A stretch of DNA of 64,000 bases from UBA1181 sp045226255 (lineage in GTDB: Bacteria > Bacteroidota > Bacteroidia > Bacteroidales > Paludibacteraceae), in assembly GCA_045226255.1 (NCBI GenBank), contig JBGVCG010000016.1:372001-436000 (forward strand). The letters are read 5' to 3'. A program made the position numbers and the translations under genes. Positions 9,755-18,701 of the stretch are shown piece after piece. The notes under the pieces are model-generated. The model ran no database searches. It worked only from the letters and a program-made list of their open reading frames with translations, and was not told where the DNA came from. Within the stretch, counting starts at the first letter, position 1; every line of letters begins with the position of its first letter.

Positions 9755-10632
9755 TGTTGTATATTGCGCTTATGTTTCCAACGTCTATGGGACCACAGCC
9801 AACAAGTAGGATCCCGACGGATAGTCCGCTCGAAGAGTTCCACATACCTATCCGTGATTTCATTCTCGGCAGTCTTCTTGGCATCATCCGTCAGCGTGAT
9901 AATATCACAGGTATAATAACCGCGCTCGATCTTGCGGACATCGAAATAGACCACCGCATAACCGCCAGAGCGGGCAATACGTTCAGGCCCATTCAGGAAA
10001 GGCGTATCCTGGTTCAGGAACGTTTGCCAATAATGCAAATTGTTTGCGGAAGGAGTCTGGTCAGCGATAAAGCCAAGTCCAAACGTTTTCCCCTCCCTCC
10101 TGATGTTGACGATGGCACGGAGCGCATCATTCTTAGGGATATTGACCGTACCGAAGCGCGAGCGCAGCTTCAGGAAGAATTGGTCAAAATACTTATTGTT
10201 CAAAGGACGGTACAATTCACCGCCCACAATACCGTCATAGTTCATGTAGATGGAAGGGATCCATTCCCAATTGCCGTAATGGCCCAGCAAGATGACGACG
10301 CTCTTACCATTCTCGAAGAAATCGCCCAGCACCTCCGGATTGGAGAACTGCATCCTATGCCGCATCTCATCGTCCGATATATGCATCAACTTAACCGTCT
10401 CCATCACGATGTCCGCGAAATGCAGATAGTACCCCCTCTCGATCTTCACAATCTCCTTCTCGGACATTTCAGGGAAAGAGTTCTTCAGGTTGGTGCGGAC
10501 CACCGCCCGACGATACCTCGCCACGTAATAGGCAAGGAAATAGATCAGGTACGAAAAGATATAGAGCACCCGCAATGGCAGAAAAGAGATCAGCCAAACA
10601 AAGACATAAAAAACATAAAAAAGAACCACCAT
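9751..10632 (-). CDS. Lysophospholipid/lipid A-type acyltransferase (LpxL/HtrB family)
   Basis: Membrane-anchored late acyltransferase of the HtrB/LpxL family, expected to transfer an acyl chain to lipid A or a related lipid on the inner leaflet. A hydrophobic N-terminus (residues 1-35) anchors it. The catalytic H-x4-E motif is in GHYGNWEW, and GFIADQTPS is the downstream family signature. 293 residues, usual length. It is coupled to the following glycosyltransferase through a four-base overlap, which suggests they modify the same envelope molecule. Confidence 0.9.
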   Translation of the reverse strand: MVVLFYVFYVFVWLISFLPLRVLYIFSYLIYFLAYYVARYRRAVVRTNLKNSFPEMSEKEIVKIERGYYLHFADIVMETVKLMHISDDEMRHRMQFSNPEVLGDFFENGKSVVILLGHYGNWEWIPSIYMNYDGIVGGELYRPLNNKYFDQFFLKLRSRFGTVNIPKNDALRAIVNIRREGKTFGLGFIADQTPSANNLHYWQTFLNQDTPFLNGPERIARSGGYAVVYFDVRKIERGYYTCDIITLTDDAKKTAENEITDRYVELFERTIRRDPTCWLWSHRRWKHKRNIQQ

Positions 10633-10688
10633 TTGCTATAGATCACTTTAAAGCGGGTCATACGAAAAAGCCGAAGACCCAATGTTTT

Positions 10689-11303
10689 TTACTCATCTGA
10701 TGAATCGTCAGGACTCATCATGATGGAATCGATGTATTCCAACAATTCCTCCTTTCCAACGCCCGACTCCGACGAGGTGACAAAGATTGGAGGCAACTCC
10801 TCCCACTCCTCCAGAAGCTTATCCTTATAAGCCTGCACATTGGTGGCGAGCTTGCTTTTAGAGAGTTTATCCGCCTTGGTGAAGATAATGGAGAAAGGGA
10901 CACCATTGGCCCCAAGGAACTCAATGAACTCCAAGTCATTCTTTTGTGGCTCGTGTCGACAATCGATTAAGACGAAGAGGTTGTAAAGTTCCTCGCGATG
11001 GAGCACATAATCCTTGATCATCTTATCAAGCTTAGCCCTGCCCTCCATGCCGATCTTCGCGAAACCATAACCCGGCAAATCCACCAAATACCAACTATCG
11101 TCCACAAGGAAATGATTGATAAGCAATGTCTTACCAGGCGTTGACGAAGTCTTCGCCAAGCTCTTTTGGTTCGTGAGTTTATTGATCAGGGAAGACTTCC
11201 CGACGTTAGACCTGCCGATGAACGCAAATTCCGGGAGCAGATGTTTCGGGCACTTGCTCCAATCCGAGTTACTTTCGACAAAAACCGCTTTCTTGACTTC
11301 CAT
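10689..11303 (-). CDS. engB: Ribosome biogenesis GTP-binding protein EngB/YihA
   Basis: Small cytosolic GTPase needed for large-subunit assembly and cell division. Motifs: G1 GRSNVGKSS, G3 DLPGYG, G4 TKADK. The 204-residue length is usual. It lies 27 bases after the LysE-type gene and 56 before the acyltransferase on the same strand. The acidic C-terminal tail (SPDDSSDE) is slightly longer than in the commonest homologues. Confidence 0.95.
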   Translation of the reverse strand: MEVKKAVFVESNSDWSKCPKHLLPEFAFIGRSNVGKSSLINKLTNQKSLAKTSSTPGKTLLINHFLVDDSWYLVDLPGYGFAKIGMEGRAKLDKMIKDYVLHREELYNLFVLIDCRHEPQKNDLEFIEFLGANGVPFSIIFTKADKLSKSKLATNVQAYKDKLLEEWEELPPIFVTSSESGVGKEELLEYIDSIMMSPDDSSDE

Positions 11304-11330
11304 GAGAACACAAAATTAGTTAGAAATAAA

Positions 11331-11972
11331 TCACGAGAGGAAAAAGTAAACAATGCTGACCACCGCAATAATCATCAGCGAAAGGCCTGCGCCCCTATTA
11401 ATCACATAGAGGCCACGCATATTGAACCTATCCCTAAAATGGTTGACGACGCCGACGAGGATAGTCCACCACAAACAAGCCCCCATCATGATGCAGGAAA
11501 TACCCAAGATGCTGTCGAAGAGCGTCGTCTCATCCGTGATGTAAGCGTATTTAGCGAACAATGCGATGAATAGGAAAACGACCAACGGATTCGTCACCGT
11601 CAACAGGAACGAAGAGATGAAGTCCTGCAAATAATTCTGCGTCCCGCCTCTCATCTTCTTCAATTTCGAGACAGGGTTGGTCGCATAGGTATAAAGTCCG
11701 AAGAAAAACACGATGATTGTACCGGCGATCTGGAGCAAAAAACGGTGAGAATCAATAAAATCGACCACCATGGACATACTAAAAGCCGCAATAACAGCAT
11801 ACAACAAATCAGAAGCCGTCGCTCCCAGTGCTGTTGAAATGCCATGTCCCCGTCCGCCGTTCAAAGTCCGTTGAATACAAAGTATCCCAATGGGTCCGAC
11901 AGGAGCGGATACTATGACACCAATAATCAAACCTTTTAGAATCATCGAAATCATAGATGCAAATATCGTCAT
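11331..11972 (-). CDS. LysE/RhtB-type exporter
   Basis: Inner-membrane protein of the LysE superfamily, which exports amino acids or similar small molecules. It is 213 residues with about six hydrophobic segments; the first ends in the family signature VSAPVGPIGILCIQRTLNGG. Substrate cannot be told. It is first in the minus-strand run with engB and is divergent from the response-regulator gene at 12047. Confidence 0.82.
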   Translation of the reverse strand: MTIFASMISMILKGLIIGVIVSAPVGPIGILCIQRTLNGGRGHGISTALGATASDLLYAVIAAFSMSMVVDFIDSHRFLLQIAGTIIVFFFGLYTYATNPVSKLKKMRGGTQNYLQDFISSFLLTVTNPLVVFLFIALFAKYAYITDETTLFDSILGISCIMMGACLWWTILVGVVNHFRDRFNMRGLYVINRGAGLSLMIIAVVSIVYFFLS

Positions 11973-12046
11973 TTTTTAAAAATTAACCAAGAGATTTCAG
12001 TTAGATTCATTAAATTTGCATAGCCAAAAAGAAAAAAGATAAGAAT

Positions 12047-13348
12047 ATGAAAAAAATTTTAATTGTTGAAGACGATTTAACTTTTTGTCTTATGTTAAGG
12101 ACGTGGCTTGGCAAGCAAGGATTCGCTGTGGAAAGTGCTCCCTCAGTAGGTGACGCCAGGCAAAAAATGAGCACAACGACATACGATATCATCCTGTCAG
12201 ACTTGCGTCTTCCTGACGATGATGGTATAAATTTACTGAAATGGGCGAAAGAGAAAAAGATCGAAACACCATTCATCATTCTTACCAGCTATGCGAAGAT
12301 ACAGAGTGCTGTCGACTGCATGAAGATTGGAGCCAAAGATTATATTCCGAAGCCAATCAAGCCAGAGCTCTTGTACGAGAAAATGAACGAAGTGCTGAAA
12401 CAGCAGGAATCTGAAAAGAAAAAAACAATCAAGAAGGGCTCTACCTACATAACAGGGAACAGTCTTGCCATAAAAAGATTATACGAGATGATCAACAGGG
12501 TCGCCGCGACAGAAATGACCGTATTCATCTCAGGCGAGCCGGGCACCGGGAAAAAACAGGTGGCGAAACTCATCCACGAAAAGAGTTCCAGGAAAGACCG
12601 TCCATTCGTCATCGTACACTGCGGGGAGATTCCGAAAGAGGAGTTCGACAAAAAACTTTTCGGAAGCATAACGCCACAGAGAGAAGAGCAAGGATTACTT
12701 TCCGCCGCCATGAACGGTATCATCTTCTTTGAGAACGTGGACGAAATGCCAATCAAGACCCAAGAGCAACTCTTGTTCAGCCTCAAGCTGAAACGGTTCA
12801 AGATGGTCGGCAGCAACGTGGAGAAGGAGGTGAACGCCAGGGTAATAGCATCCTCCAGCGAGAACCTGTACAAACTCATCCGCGAGAATAAATTCTCGGA
12901 AGACTTCCACCGTTTCCTCAACGAAGTCTCCCTACAAGTTCCTAGCCTCCGAGACAGAAGCGAAGACATCGCCCTATTTGCGGAAAGCTTCCTGGAAGAA
13001 GCCAACGATGAGCTGGAAAAGAAAATCATCGGTTTCGACGAGGAGAGCATGCGGATCCTCAACAAATGCCAATGGTCCGGCAACCTACGACAAATGAAGA
13101 GCGTCGTCAAACGCGCCGCAATGCTTTGCGAAGACAAATACATCAAAGCCAACCATCTTCCAGACGAAATCATCGGCGAGACCGGCGACACAAACGACAA
13201 CGCCGCATTGCACAACGAGGAATACGAGAAACGTAAGATCATGAAGGCGCTTGAGGCTTGCAACAACAACAAAAGCAAAGCAGCTATCATGCTGAAGATA
13301 GACAGGAAGACACTTTACAATAAGATGAAACATTATAACATGGAATAA
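12047..13348 (+). CDS. NtrC-type response regulator without a sigma-54 contact loop
   Basis: Receiver domain (residues 1-120, phospho-acceptor Asp52 in LILSDLRLP-type context, Lys102 region KPIKP), an AAA+ domain (about 135-370), and a C-terminal Fis-type helix-turn-helix (about 395-433). The Walker A is intact (GEPGTGKK, 163-170). The loop that normally carries GAFTGA after the LFG motif is absent: LFG at 204-206 runs straight through a short segment into the Walker B region. Walker B itself reads IIFFENVDEM, with Glu-Asn in place of the usual Asp-Glu. The arginine-finger region (FSEDFHRFLN) and sensor II (WSGNLRQMK) are recognisable. So it probably cannot open sigma-54 promoters and may act as a plain DNA-binding regulator. 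Its stop overlaps the kinase start by one base. A -7-like TAAATTTG is at 12011-12018. Confidence 0.9.
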   Translation: MKKILIVEDDLTFCLMLRTWLGKQGFAVESAPSVGDARQKMSTTTYDIILSDLRLPDDDGINLLKWAKEKKIETPFIILTSYAKIQSAVDCMKIGAKDYIPKPIKPELLYEKMNEVLKQQESEKKKTIKKGSTYITGNSLAIKRLYEMINRVAATEMTVFISGEPGTGKKQVAKLIHEKSSRKDRPFVIVHCGEIPKEEFDKKLFGSITPQREEQGLLSAAMNGIIFFENVDEMPIKTQEQLLFSLKLKRFKMVGSNVEKEVNARVIASSSENLYKLIRENKFSEDFHRFLNEVSLQVPSLRDRSEDIALFAESFLEEANDELEKKIIGFDEESMRILNKCQWSGNLRQMKSVVKRAAMLCEDKYIKANHLPDEIIGETGDTNDNAALHNEEYEKRKIMKALEACNNNKSKAAIMLKIDRKTLYNKMKHYNME

Positions 13349-15816
13349 TGGGAAAGAAGAAGGAGAGAGCAACCATCATGAAGGTAGCTATCAGCTACCT
13401 GATCCTTATTGCGATAGGCGTGGGAAGCATCTATTTCGTCTACCGCAACACGGAAACGATTACGGAAGAGATCGGACAACAGACCACCTACCAACAGCAG
13501 GAGGAACTGGTGAACGCAATTCTTGCCGACCTCTTCAATGCGGAGAACCATATCGGACCGATGATGGTAGACACATCCGACTTCAACCTCTACAAGGAGA
13601 AGGTCAACATGGCGGAAAACCACATGGATACGCTGAAGAGCCTTCTGTCGGACGCCTTCCAAATCCAGTCGTTGGATAGTGTTTCAAGCCTCCTGAAAAA
13701 GAAAGAGGAAAACCTTTGCGAACTGATCAAACTGACCAACAAGGACAACCTCGAAGAACTGTACAAAGCGAACATACGGACCATGCTCATGGAGGATTCT
13801 CTCAAGAACTACGCCTCCAAGAACAAGAACGCAACGCTCAAACAGGACACTATCATCAAGAAAAGGCATGCCAAAAAAGGAAACTTCTTCCACCGTCTGG
13901 CTGAAGCCTTTTCCAGAAACGGAGGTCCAAACGACACGACCATCCGCCTTCTAGGCACGGAAAGACAATGGATGGACTCCCTTTCCATGTATTACAACCC
14001 AACAGACACGGCCCAAAGCATCCTGGATGACATCAAAGTGAAAATCCGCAATGAGAAATACAGGACGGACAGAGCCATCATGGAGCAGATCAACACACTC
14101 CGCAACAACAACAATAACATCACCATCCAGGCGAAATCCATCCTCGGCAAAATCGAGTTCGACAACAGGGTGAATATGCAGAAGGCTAAATCGAGAAGAA
14201 ACGCCACCCTAGCCCAAACAGCCGAGAAGCTACGCTACGTGACTGTCCTCTCCATCATCATCATCCTTGTCTTCTGCTGGATCCTCTTCAACGACATAAG
14301 CCGCAGCCGTAAACTACGCGAGGAGCTGGAGAAAAAGAACCTGGAGCAGGAGAGAATGATGATCAGCCTCACCCACGACATGAAAGCACCGATGGGTTCT
14401 GCCATCGGCTACATGGAGTTGATGGGCAATACTCCGCTCTCGGAAAAACAACAATACTACCTTGACAACATGAGGAAATCGTCCAATCAGACGATCCAAC
14501 TTATCACCAATATATTGGATAACAATAAGTTGGATAGTTCCAAGATGACGCTCCAACCTACCCTCTTCTCCATAAAGGACTTGATCGAGGAGGTGTACGC
14601 TAGCTTCGAGCCTATCGCCCAGAAGAAAAACATCTTGCTGAAACATCAAGTCAGCGGATTCCCAGACAAGGTAACGGGAGATGTCATGCGCATCCAACAG
14701 ATATGCAACAACTTGGTTTCCAATGCCATTAAGTTCACAGACTATGGTGAAGTTAATATTTCCGCCAACGTGGAGGAGGACGAAAGCTTCCACATCCTCA
14801 CCATCAGCGTGGCTGACACGGGCATCGGAATCAACTCGGAAGACATAGATGGTATCTTCGGAGAATACAGCAGAATCATCCGAGAAGACCACTCTCCACA
14901 GGAAGGATCAGGACTGGGATTGAGCATCGTCAGCAAATTGGTGGACCTCTACAATGGAGACATCAAGGTGAAGAGTAAGCTCAACGAAGGCACTACCGTC
15001 ACCGTCACCATCAACCTGCAGAAAGAGGAGGAGAATGACCTCAACGAAACGCACGAGGCATCCCCTACAAACGTACTCATATTGGACGATGACGACACGC
15101 AGCTCACACTCGTCTCCGAAATACTCACACACGCCGACATCAACGTCTTCGCCAACAAAGATCCGGAAGAGGCGCTGAAGGTGATGGAGAATCAAGACAT
15201 CGACCTTATACTGACAGACATACAAATGCCTAGCATCAACGGCTTCGAATTTGTCAAACTGATCCGTCAGTCCCCTAATATCAGCCATTCGGGCACGATG
15301 CCGATCATCGCGCTCTCCGCTAGAGCGGACATCTCGGAGGAGAACATCAAGGAGCAGGGATTCAACGGATTCCTCTGCAAACCATTCTCCGCCCAACAGC
15401 TGATCGACACAATACGACTCCACACAAAAAGGGAAGATATCCCTGTCTCAGAGAAACAGGAGGAAGAGCCTAATGCGGACAACACTCCGTTCTACGGACT
15501 GCTCAGCTACGCTTGTGGCGACAAGGAGTCTGAAGCGATGATCCTAGACTCATTCATCCGGGAAAGCACCTCCAACATCAAAGAACTGAAAAAAGCTTGG
15601 TTGCTAAACGACACGACGAAGATACACCACTACGCCCATAAGATGCTCCCACTTTTCCGCTCCCTGCAAAAGAAGGGAATCGTGGAGACGCTTACCGTCT
15701 TGGAAAAGGAGGATAACTTCAAGAAAATGATTTCAAGAAAGGAGTTCCATACCCTGATCAAGGAGATTAAGAAGACCTTGAATGAGGCGAAGGAGTTGAT
15801 GGGAAGCTACAAGTGA
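13348..15816 (+). CDS. Hybrid sensor histidine kinase with receiver and Hpt domains
   Basis: Inner-membrane sensor kinase of 822 residues. A first membrane helix (about 12-32) and a second (about 298-316) bracket a mostly helical periplasmic region. The cytoplasmic part has HisKA with His343 (LTHDMKAPMG), HATPase with the N box near Asn455 and DTGIGI near 490, a receiver with Asp624 (LTDIQMP), and a C-terminal Hpt domain with His764 (HYAHKML). This makes a full His-Asp-His relay whose output is presumably the regulator encoded just upstream, to which it is coupled (TAATG, one-base overlap). The signal is unknown. Confidence 0.93.
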   Translation: MGKKKERATIMKVAISYLILIAIGVGSIYFVYRNTETITEEIGQQTTYQQQEELVNAILADLFNAENHIGPMMVDTSDFNLYKEKVNMAENHMDTLKSLLSDAFQIQSLDSVSSLLKKKEENLCELIKLTNKDNLEELYKANIRTMLMEDSLKNYASKNKNATLKQDTIIKKRHAKKGNFFHRLAEAFSRNGGPNDTTIRLLGTERQWMDSLSMYYNPTDTAQSILDDIKVKIRNEKYRTDRAIMEQINTLRNNNNNITIQAKSILGKIEFDNRVNMQKAKSRRNATLAQTAEKLRYVTVLSIIIILVFCWILFNDISRSRKLREELEKKNLEQERMMISLTHDMKAPMGSAIGYMELMGNTPLSEKQQYYLDNMRKSSNQTIQLITNILDNNKLDSSKMTLQPTLFSIKDLIEEVYASFEPIAQKKNILLKHQVSGFPDKVTGDVMRIQQICNNLVSNAIKFTDYGEVNISANVEEDESFHILTISVADTGIGINSEDIDGIFGEYSRIIREDHSPQEGSGLGLSIVSKLVDLYNGDIKVKSKLNEGTTVTVTINLQKEEENDLNETHEASPTNVLILDDDDTQLTLVSEILTHADINVFANKDPEEALKVMENQDIDLILTDIQMPSINGFEFVKLIRQSPNISHSGTMPIIALSARADISEENIKEQGFNGFLCKPFSAQQLIDTIRLHTKREDIPVSEKQEEEPNADNTPFYGLLSYACGDKESEAMILDSFIRESTSNIKELKKAWLLNDTTKIHHYAHKMLPLFRSLQKKGIVETLTVLEKEDNFKKMISRKEFHTLIKEIKKTLNEAKELMGSYK

Positions 15817-15929
15817 ATTAAGAATTAAGAATTTTTTGGGGATGCGCATTGGTAGATGATACGCACAACCTAAGCCCCATCATAATATAGGAAGGGGCAA
15901 AGGAAATTAAGGATTTTGAATCTTGACAA

Positions 15930-15963
15930 CAAAAAAACAGGGGTGGAAAACCCCTGTTTTTGT
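15930..15963. terminator. Bidirectional terminator between the kinase gene and ispF
   Basis: An 11-base stem (AAAAACAGGGG with CCCCTGTTTTT) and a short loop. It has A on one side and T on the other, so it can end transcription from both convergent genes. Upstream, 15813-15834 holds a short GAATTAA-type direct repeat. Confidence 0.85.
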
Positions 15964-16012
15964 ATTTAAACAATTGAATGATAATTCATGGAGAATTGCC
16001 CCGGCACGGCAA

Positions 16013-16492
16013 TCAGACCTTCTCAATCAGGACGGTCGCATAGGCGGCGATGCCCTCTTCCCTACCGACGAAGCCGAGGTGCTCGGTGGTGGTAGCCTTG
16101 ACAGAGACGCAATCCGCATCCACACCCATCACCTCCGCCATGCACTCCGACATACGGTCGATGTGAGGAGACAACTTAGGGAACTGGGCACAAATGATGG
16201 AGTCCACATTGACGATGGCATAACCATTCTCCTTCAACATGGCCGTCACCTTCCGCAGCAATATCTTGCTATCCACATTCTTGAAATCAGCGGACGTATC
16301 AGGGAAGTGATAGCCGATGTCTCGCAAGTGCGCGGCACCTAAAAGCGCATCACATACCGCATGAATCAACACGTCGGCGTCTGAATGACCCAACAACCCT
16401 TTTTCGCACGGAATCTGTATTCCTCCCAACCATAGCTCGCGGTTCTCCGCGAACTGATGTACATCATATCCTTGTCCTACACGAATGTTCAT
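16013..16492 (-). CDS. ispF: 2-C-methyl-D-erythritol 2,4-cyclodiphosphate synthase IspF
   Basis: Cyclises CDP-methylerythritol phosphate in the MEP route to isoprenoids; a trimer with zinc. The start at 16492 gives MNIRVGQGYDVHQ, the conserved N-terminus with the metal-binding Asp-x-His; an upstream ATG at 16552 would place the start before the likely promoter. Other motifs: LGHSDADVLIHAVCDALLGA and the C-terminal TTTEHLGFVGREEGIAAYA. 160 residues, typical. Shows that this organism uses the MEP pathway. Confidence 0.96.
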   Translation of the reverse strand: MNIRVGQGYDVHQFAENRELWLGGIQIPCEKGLLGHSDADVLIHAVCDALLGAAHLRDIGYHFPDTSADFKNVDSKILLRKVTAMLKENGYAIVNVDSIICAQFPKLSPHIDRMSECMAEVMGVDADCVSVKATTTEHLGFVGREEGIAAYATVLIEKV

Positions 16493-16515
16493 AAATAATT
16501 GATTTGTCCTTTTCA

Positions 16516-16541
16516 CAAAGTTAAAAAAAATTTTAAATTTG
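16516..16541. promoter_or_regulatory. Divergent -7 elements for ispF and the OmpA lipoprotein
   Basis: Two -7 boxes of the Bacteroidales kind face away from each other: TAACTTTG on the minus strand (16516-16523) for ispF, and TAAATTTG on the plus strand (16534-16541) for the gene at 16565. Clear -33 TTTG boxes at the best distance are not seen for either. Confidence 0.5.
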
Positions 16542-16564
16542 CATAAACACATAAAGAAAACTGT

Positions 16565-17521
16565 ATGAAAAAAATATTCTATTTTATGCTGATCGGGGCC
16601 TTATTCACTTCATGCGCCTCAAAGAAGACACTTAACCAAGCGTTATCAGACCTCACCAAGAGCGAACAAAGTAACAGAATCTGCGCAGACGAGCTCGACA
16701 AAGCACGCAAGCACTTATCCGCCCTTCAGCGGGACTCCGCTGCGGCGCATAAGAAGATCGCCCTGATGGCAGAAGACTCCGTGGCAAAGTCTAAATCATT
16801 GCACCAAATAGGATTGGAGAACAAAGACCTGAAAGCGCTCAATCAACAACTCTCCGACCGTCTGACCAAGACCAGCGCCAATAGCGACAAGGAGATCAAG
16901 AAACTCCTCGCCGACCTGCAGAAATCACAGGAGAAGCTTCAGGCGCGCGAAGACGCTCTGGACAAGTCTGAGAAGAGCCTGAAAGACAAGGAGAAGAACC
17001 TCGCAGAACTCCAGCGCATCGTCAGCCGCCAGGATAGCATGATGAAATCCTTGAAGAAGAAGGTGTCTGACGCACTGAAAGGCTACGAAGGAAACGGTAT
17101 CGAGGTGGTCAACAAGAACGGCAAGGTGTACGTATCCCTCGACGAGAAACTGCTCTTCAAATCGGGTAAGTGGGACGTGGACGCTAAGGGTGCGAACGCT
17201 CTGAAGAAACTCTCCAACTTCATCGCGGAGAACAAGGATATCAACATCGTCATCGAAGGCCACACGGACGACGTCCCTTACAAGGGCAACGGCAACGTGG
17301 AGGATAACTGGGACTTGAGTGCGAAACGCGCCACTTCCATCGTGCGTATCCTCATCAGCAACAAGAACGTGAACCCTTCACAGATCTCCGCTACCGGCCG
17401 TGCGGAATACATGCCTGTAGACAAGGCTAACACCGCAGAGGCACGCGCGAAGAACAGACGTACTGAGATCATCCTCAGCCCTAAAATGGATGAGTTGCTC
17501 AAGGCAATGTCCGGAGAGTAA
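16565..17521 (+). CDS. OmpA-family lipoprotein with coiled coil
   Basis: Lipoprotein (MKKIFYFMLIGALFTSC, lipobox FTSC) with a long coiled coil (about residues 25-175, many K, E, L and Q heptads) and a C-terminal OmpA-like peptidoglycan-binding domain (about 185-315). Signatures there are IVIEGHTDDVPYKG, ISATGRAEYMPV and KNRRTEIILSP. It would tether the outer membrane to the cell wall across a coiled-coil spacer. Followed after six bases by the GSCFA gene, so likely an operon. Confidence 0.92.
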   Translation: MKKIFYFMLIGALFTSCASKKTLNQALSDLTKSEQSNRICADELDKARKHLSALQRDSAAAHKKIALMAEDSVAKSKSLHQIGLENKDLKALNQQLSDRLTKTSANSDKEIKKLLADLQKSQEKLQAREDALDKSEKSLKDKEKNLAELQRIVSRQDSMMKSLKKKVSDALKGYEGNGIEVVNKNGKVYVSLDEKLLFKSGKWDVDAKGANALKKLSNFIAENKDINIVIEGHTDDVPYKGNGNVEDNWDLSAKRATSIVRILISNKNVNPSQISATGRAEYMPVDKANTAEARAKNRRTEIILSPKMDELLKAMSGE

Positions 17522-17527
17522 AAAAGG

Positions 17528-18511
17528 ATGAGACTCATCACAGAAATAACAATTAAACAAGAGGCGAACATCACCTACGAAAGCAGGGTCATGATGTTCG
17601 GCTCTTGCTTTTCTGAGAATATCGGAAACCGCCTGGAGCAGCTTAAGTTCAACGTGTCGAACAACCCGCTCGGTATTCTCTTCAACCCCTGCTCCATCAA
17701 GGAAAGCATCAAACGCATCGCGACGAACAAACAATTCGTCTCCAGCGACCTCTTCTGTCGGGACGGTGTCTGGAACTCTTTCCACCTCCACAGCAAATTC
17801 GCGCAACTGAACGAGGAGGATTTCCTGCTAAACGCTAACCGCCAAGTGGAAGCGGCTCATCTCTTCCTACAAAACGCCACCCACATCTTCATCACCTTAG
17901 GCACGGCTTGGATCTACGAGCTGTCCGACACTGGGCAAATTGTTGCGAATTGCCACAAGGAGCCACAAGAAATGTTTATTCGCAGGAGAATTGGCATCGA
18001 AGAGTGCTCTCTAGCCCTGCATGACACGGTAGCGACCATCCGTCAAATCAACCCGAACGCCTCCATCATCTTCACTGTCAGTCCGATAAGACACTGGAAA
18101 GATGGGGCGCACGACAACCAAATCAGCAAATCCACCCTACTCCTCGCCACGGAGAAGATCCGCAAGGAAGAGCCTTCCGTCCACTATTTCCCTGCCTACG
18201 AAATCATGATGGACGAACTGCGCGACTACCGCTTCTATGCGGAAGATATGATCCACCCGAATGATCTGGCCATCCAATACATCTGGGAGAAATTCACAAG
18301 CTACGGATTCTCGGAGGAGACCCTCAACACCCTTTTCCGCATAGAAAAAATCATCGCGGCGGTCCACCACCGTCCCTTCAACCCGGAAAGCGAAGGCCAC
18401 CGCAAATTCCAGGAGAGAATCCTCGCCGAAATGGAGGAGCTCCACCAAACGCACCCTTTCCTCAGCTTCCAGAAGGAGAAAGAACAATTGATGCACCCTA
18501 CCCCCGCATGA
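17528..18511 (+). CDS. GSCFA-domain protein
   Basis: Named for the FGSCFSENIG motif at about residues 24-33, which resembles the nucleophile block of SGNH/GDSL esterases; HPNDLAIQYIW near 240 resembles the His/Asp block V. The family is common in Bacteroidota and of unproven function, perhaps a carbohydrate esterase. No signal peptide, so cytosolic as read. 327 residues. It directly follows the OmpA lipoprotein. Confidence 0.85.
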   Translation: MRLITEITIKQEANITYESRVMMFGSCFSENIGNRLEQLKFNVSNNPLGILFNPCSIKESIKRIATNKQFVSSDLFCRDGVWNSFHLHSKFAQLNEEDFLLNANRQVEAAHLFLQNATHIFITLGTAWIYELSDTGQIVANCHKEPQEMFIRRRIGIEECSLALHDTVATIRQINPNASIIFTVSPIRHWKDGAHDNQISKSTLLLATEKIRKEEPSVHYFPAYEIMMDELRDYRFYAEDMIHPNDLAIQYIWEKFTSYGFSEETLNTLFRIEKIIAAVHHRPFNPESEGHRKFQERILAEMEELHQTHPFLSFQKEKEQLMHPTPA

Positions 18512-18701
18512 CGATACGAAAATTGAGTCAACCAACATGAAAATCAACCGCTAAACCCGCTCACCCCTCTCTCTACCGCCTCCCAAATTTGTATTTTTAC
18601 GCTAAACGCATTCAATAATCTTCCAATCAGACTCAGAGGTGATGAATCATTCGGAGGAAAAACTACATTTGCATAAAGAAACCAAATACCTATTGTCAAT
18701 T

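Noticed and set aside
9754..10641. 295-codon plus-strand frame opposite the acyltransferase gene
   Set aside because: Mirror frame of a well-supported gene; no signal peptide or motif.
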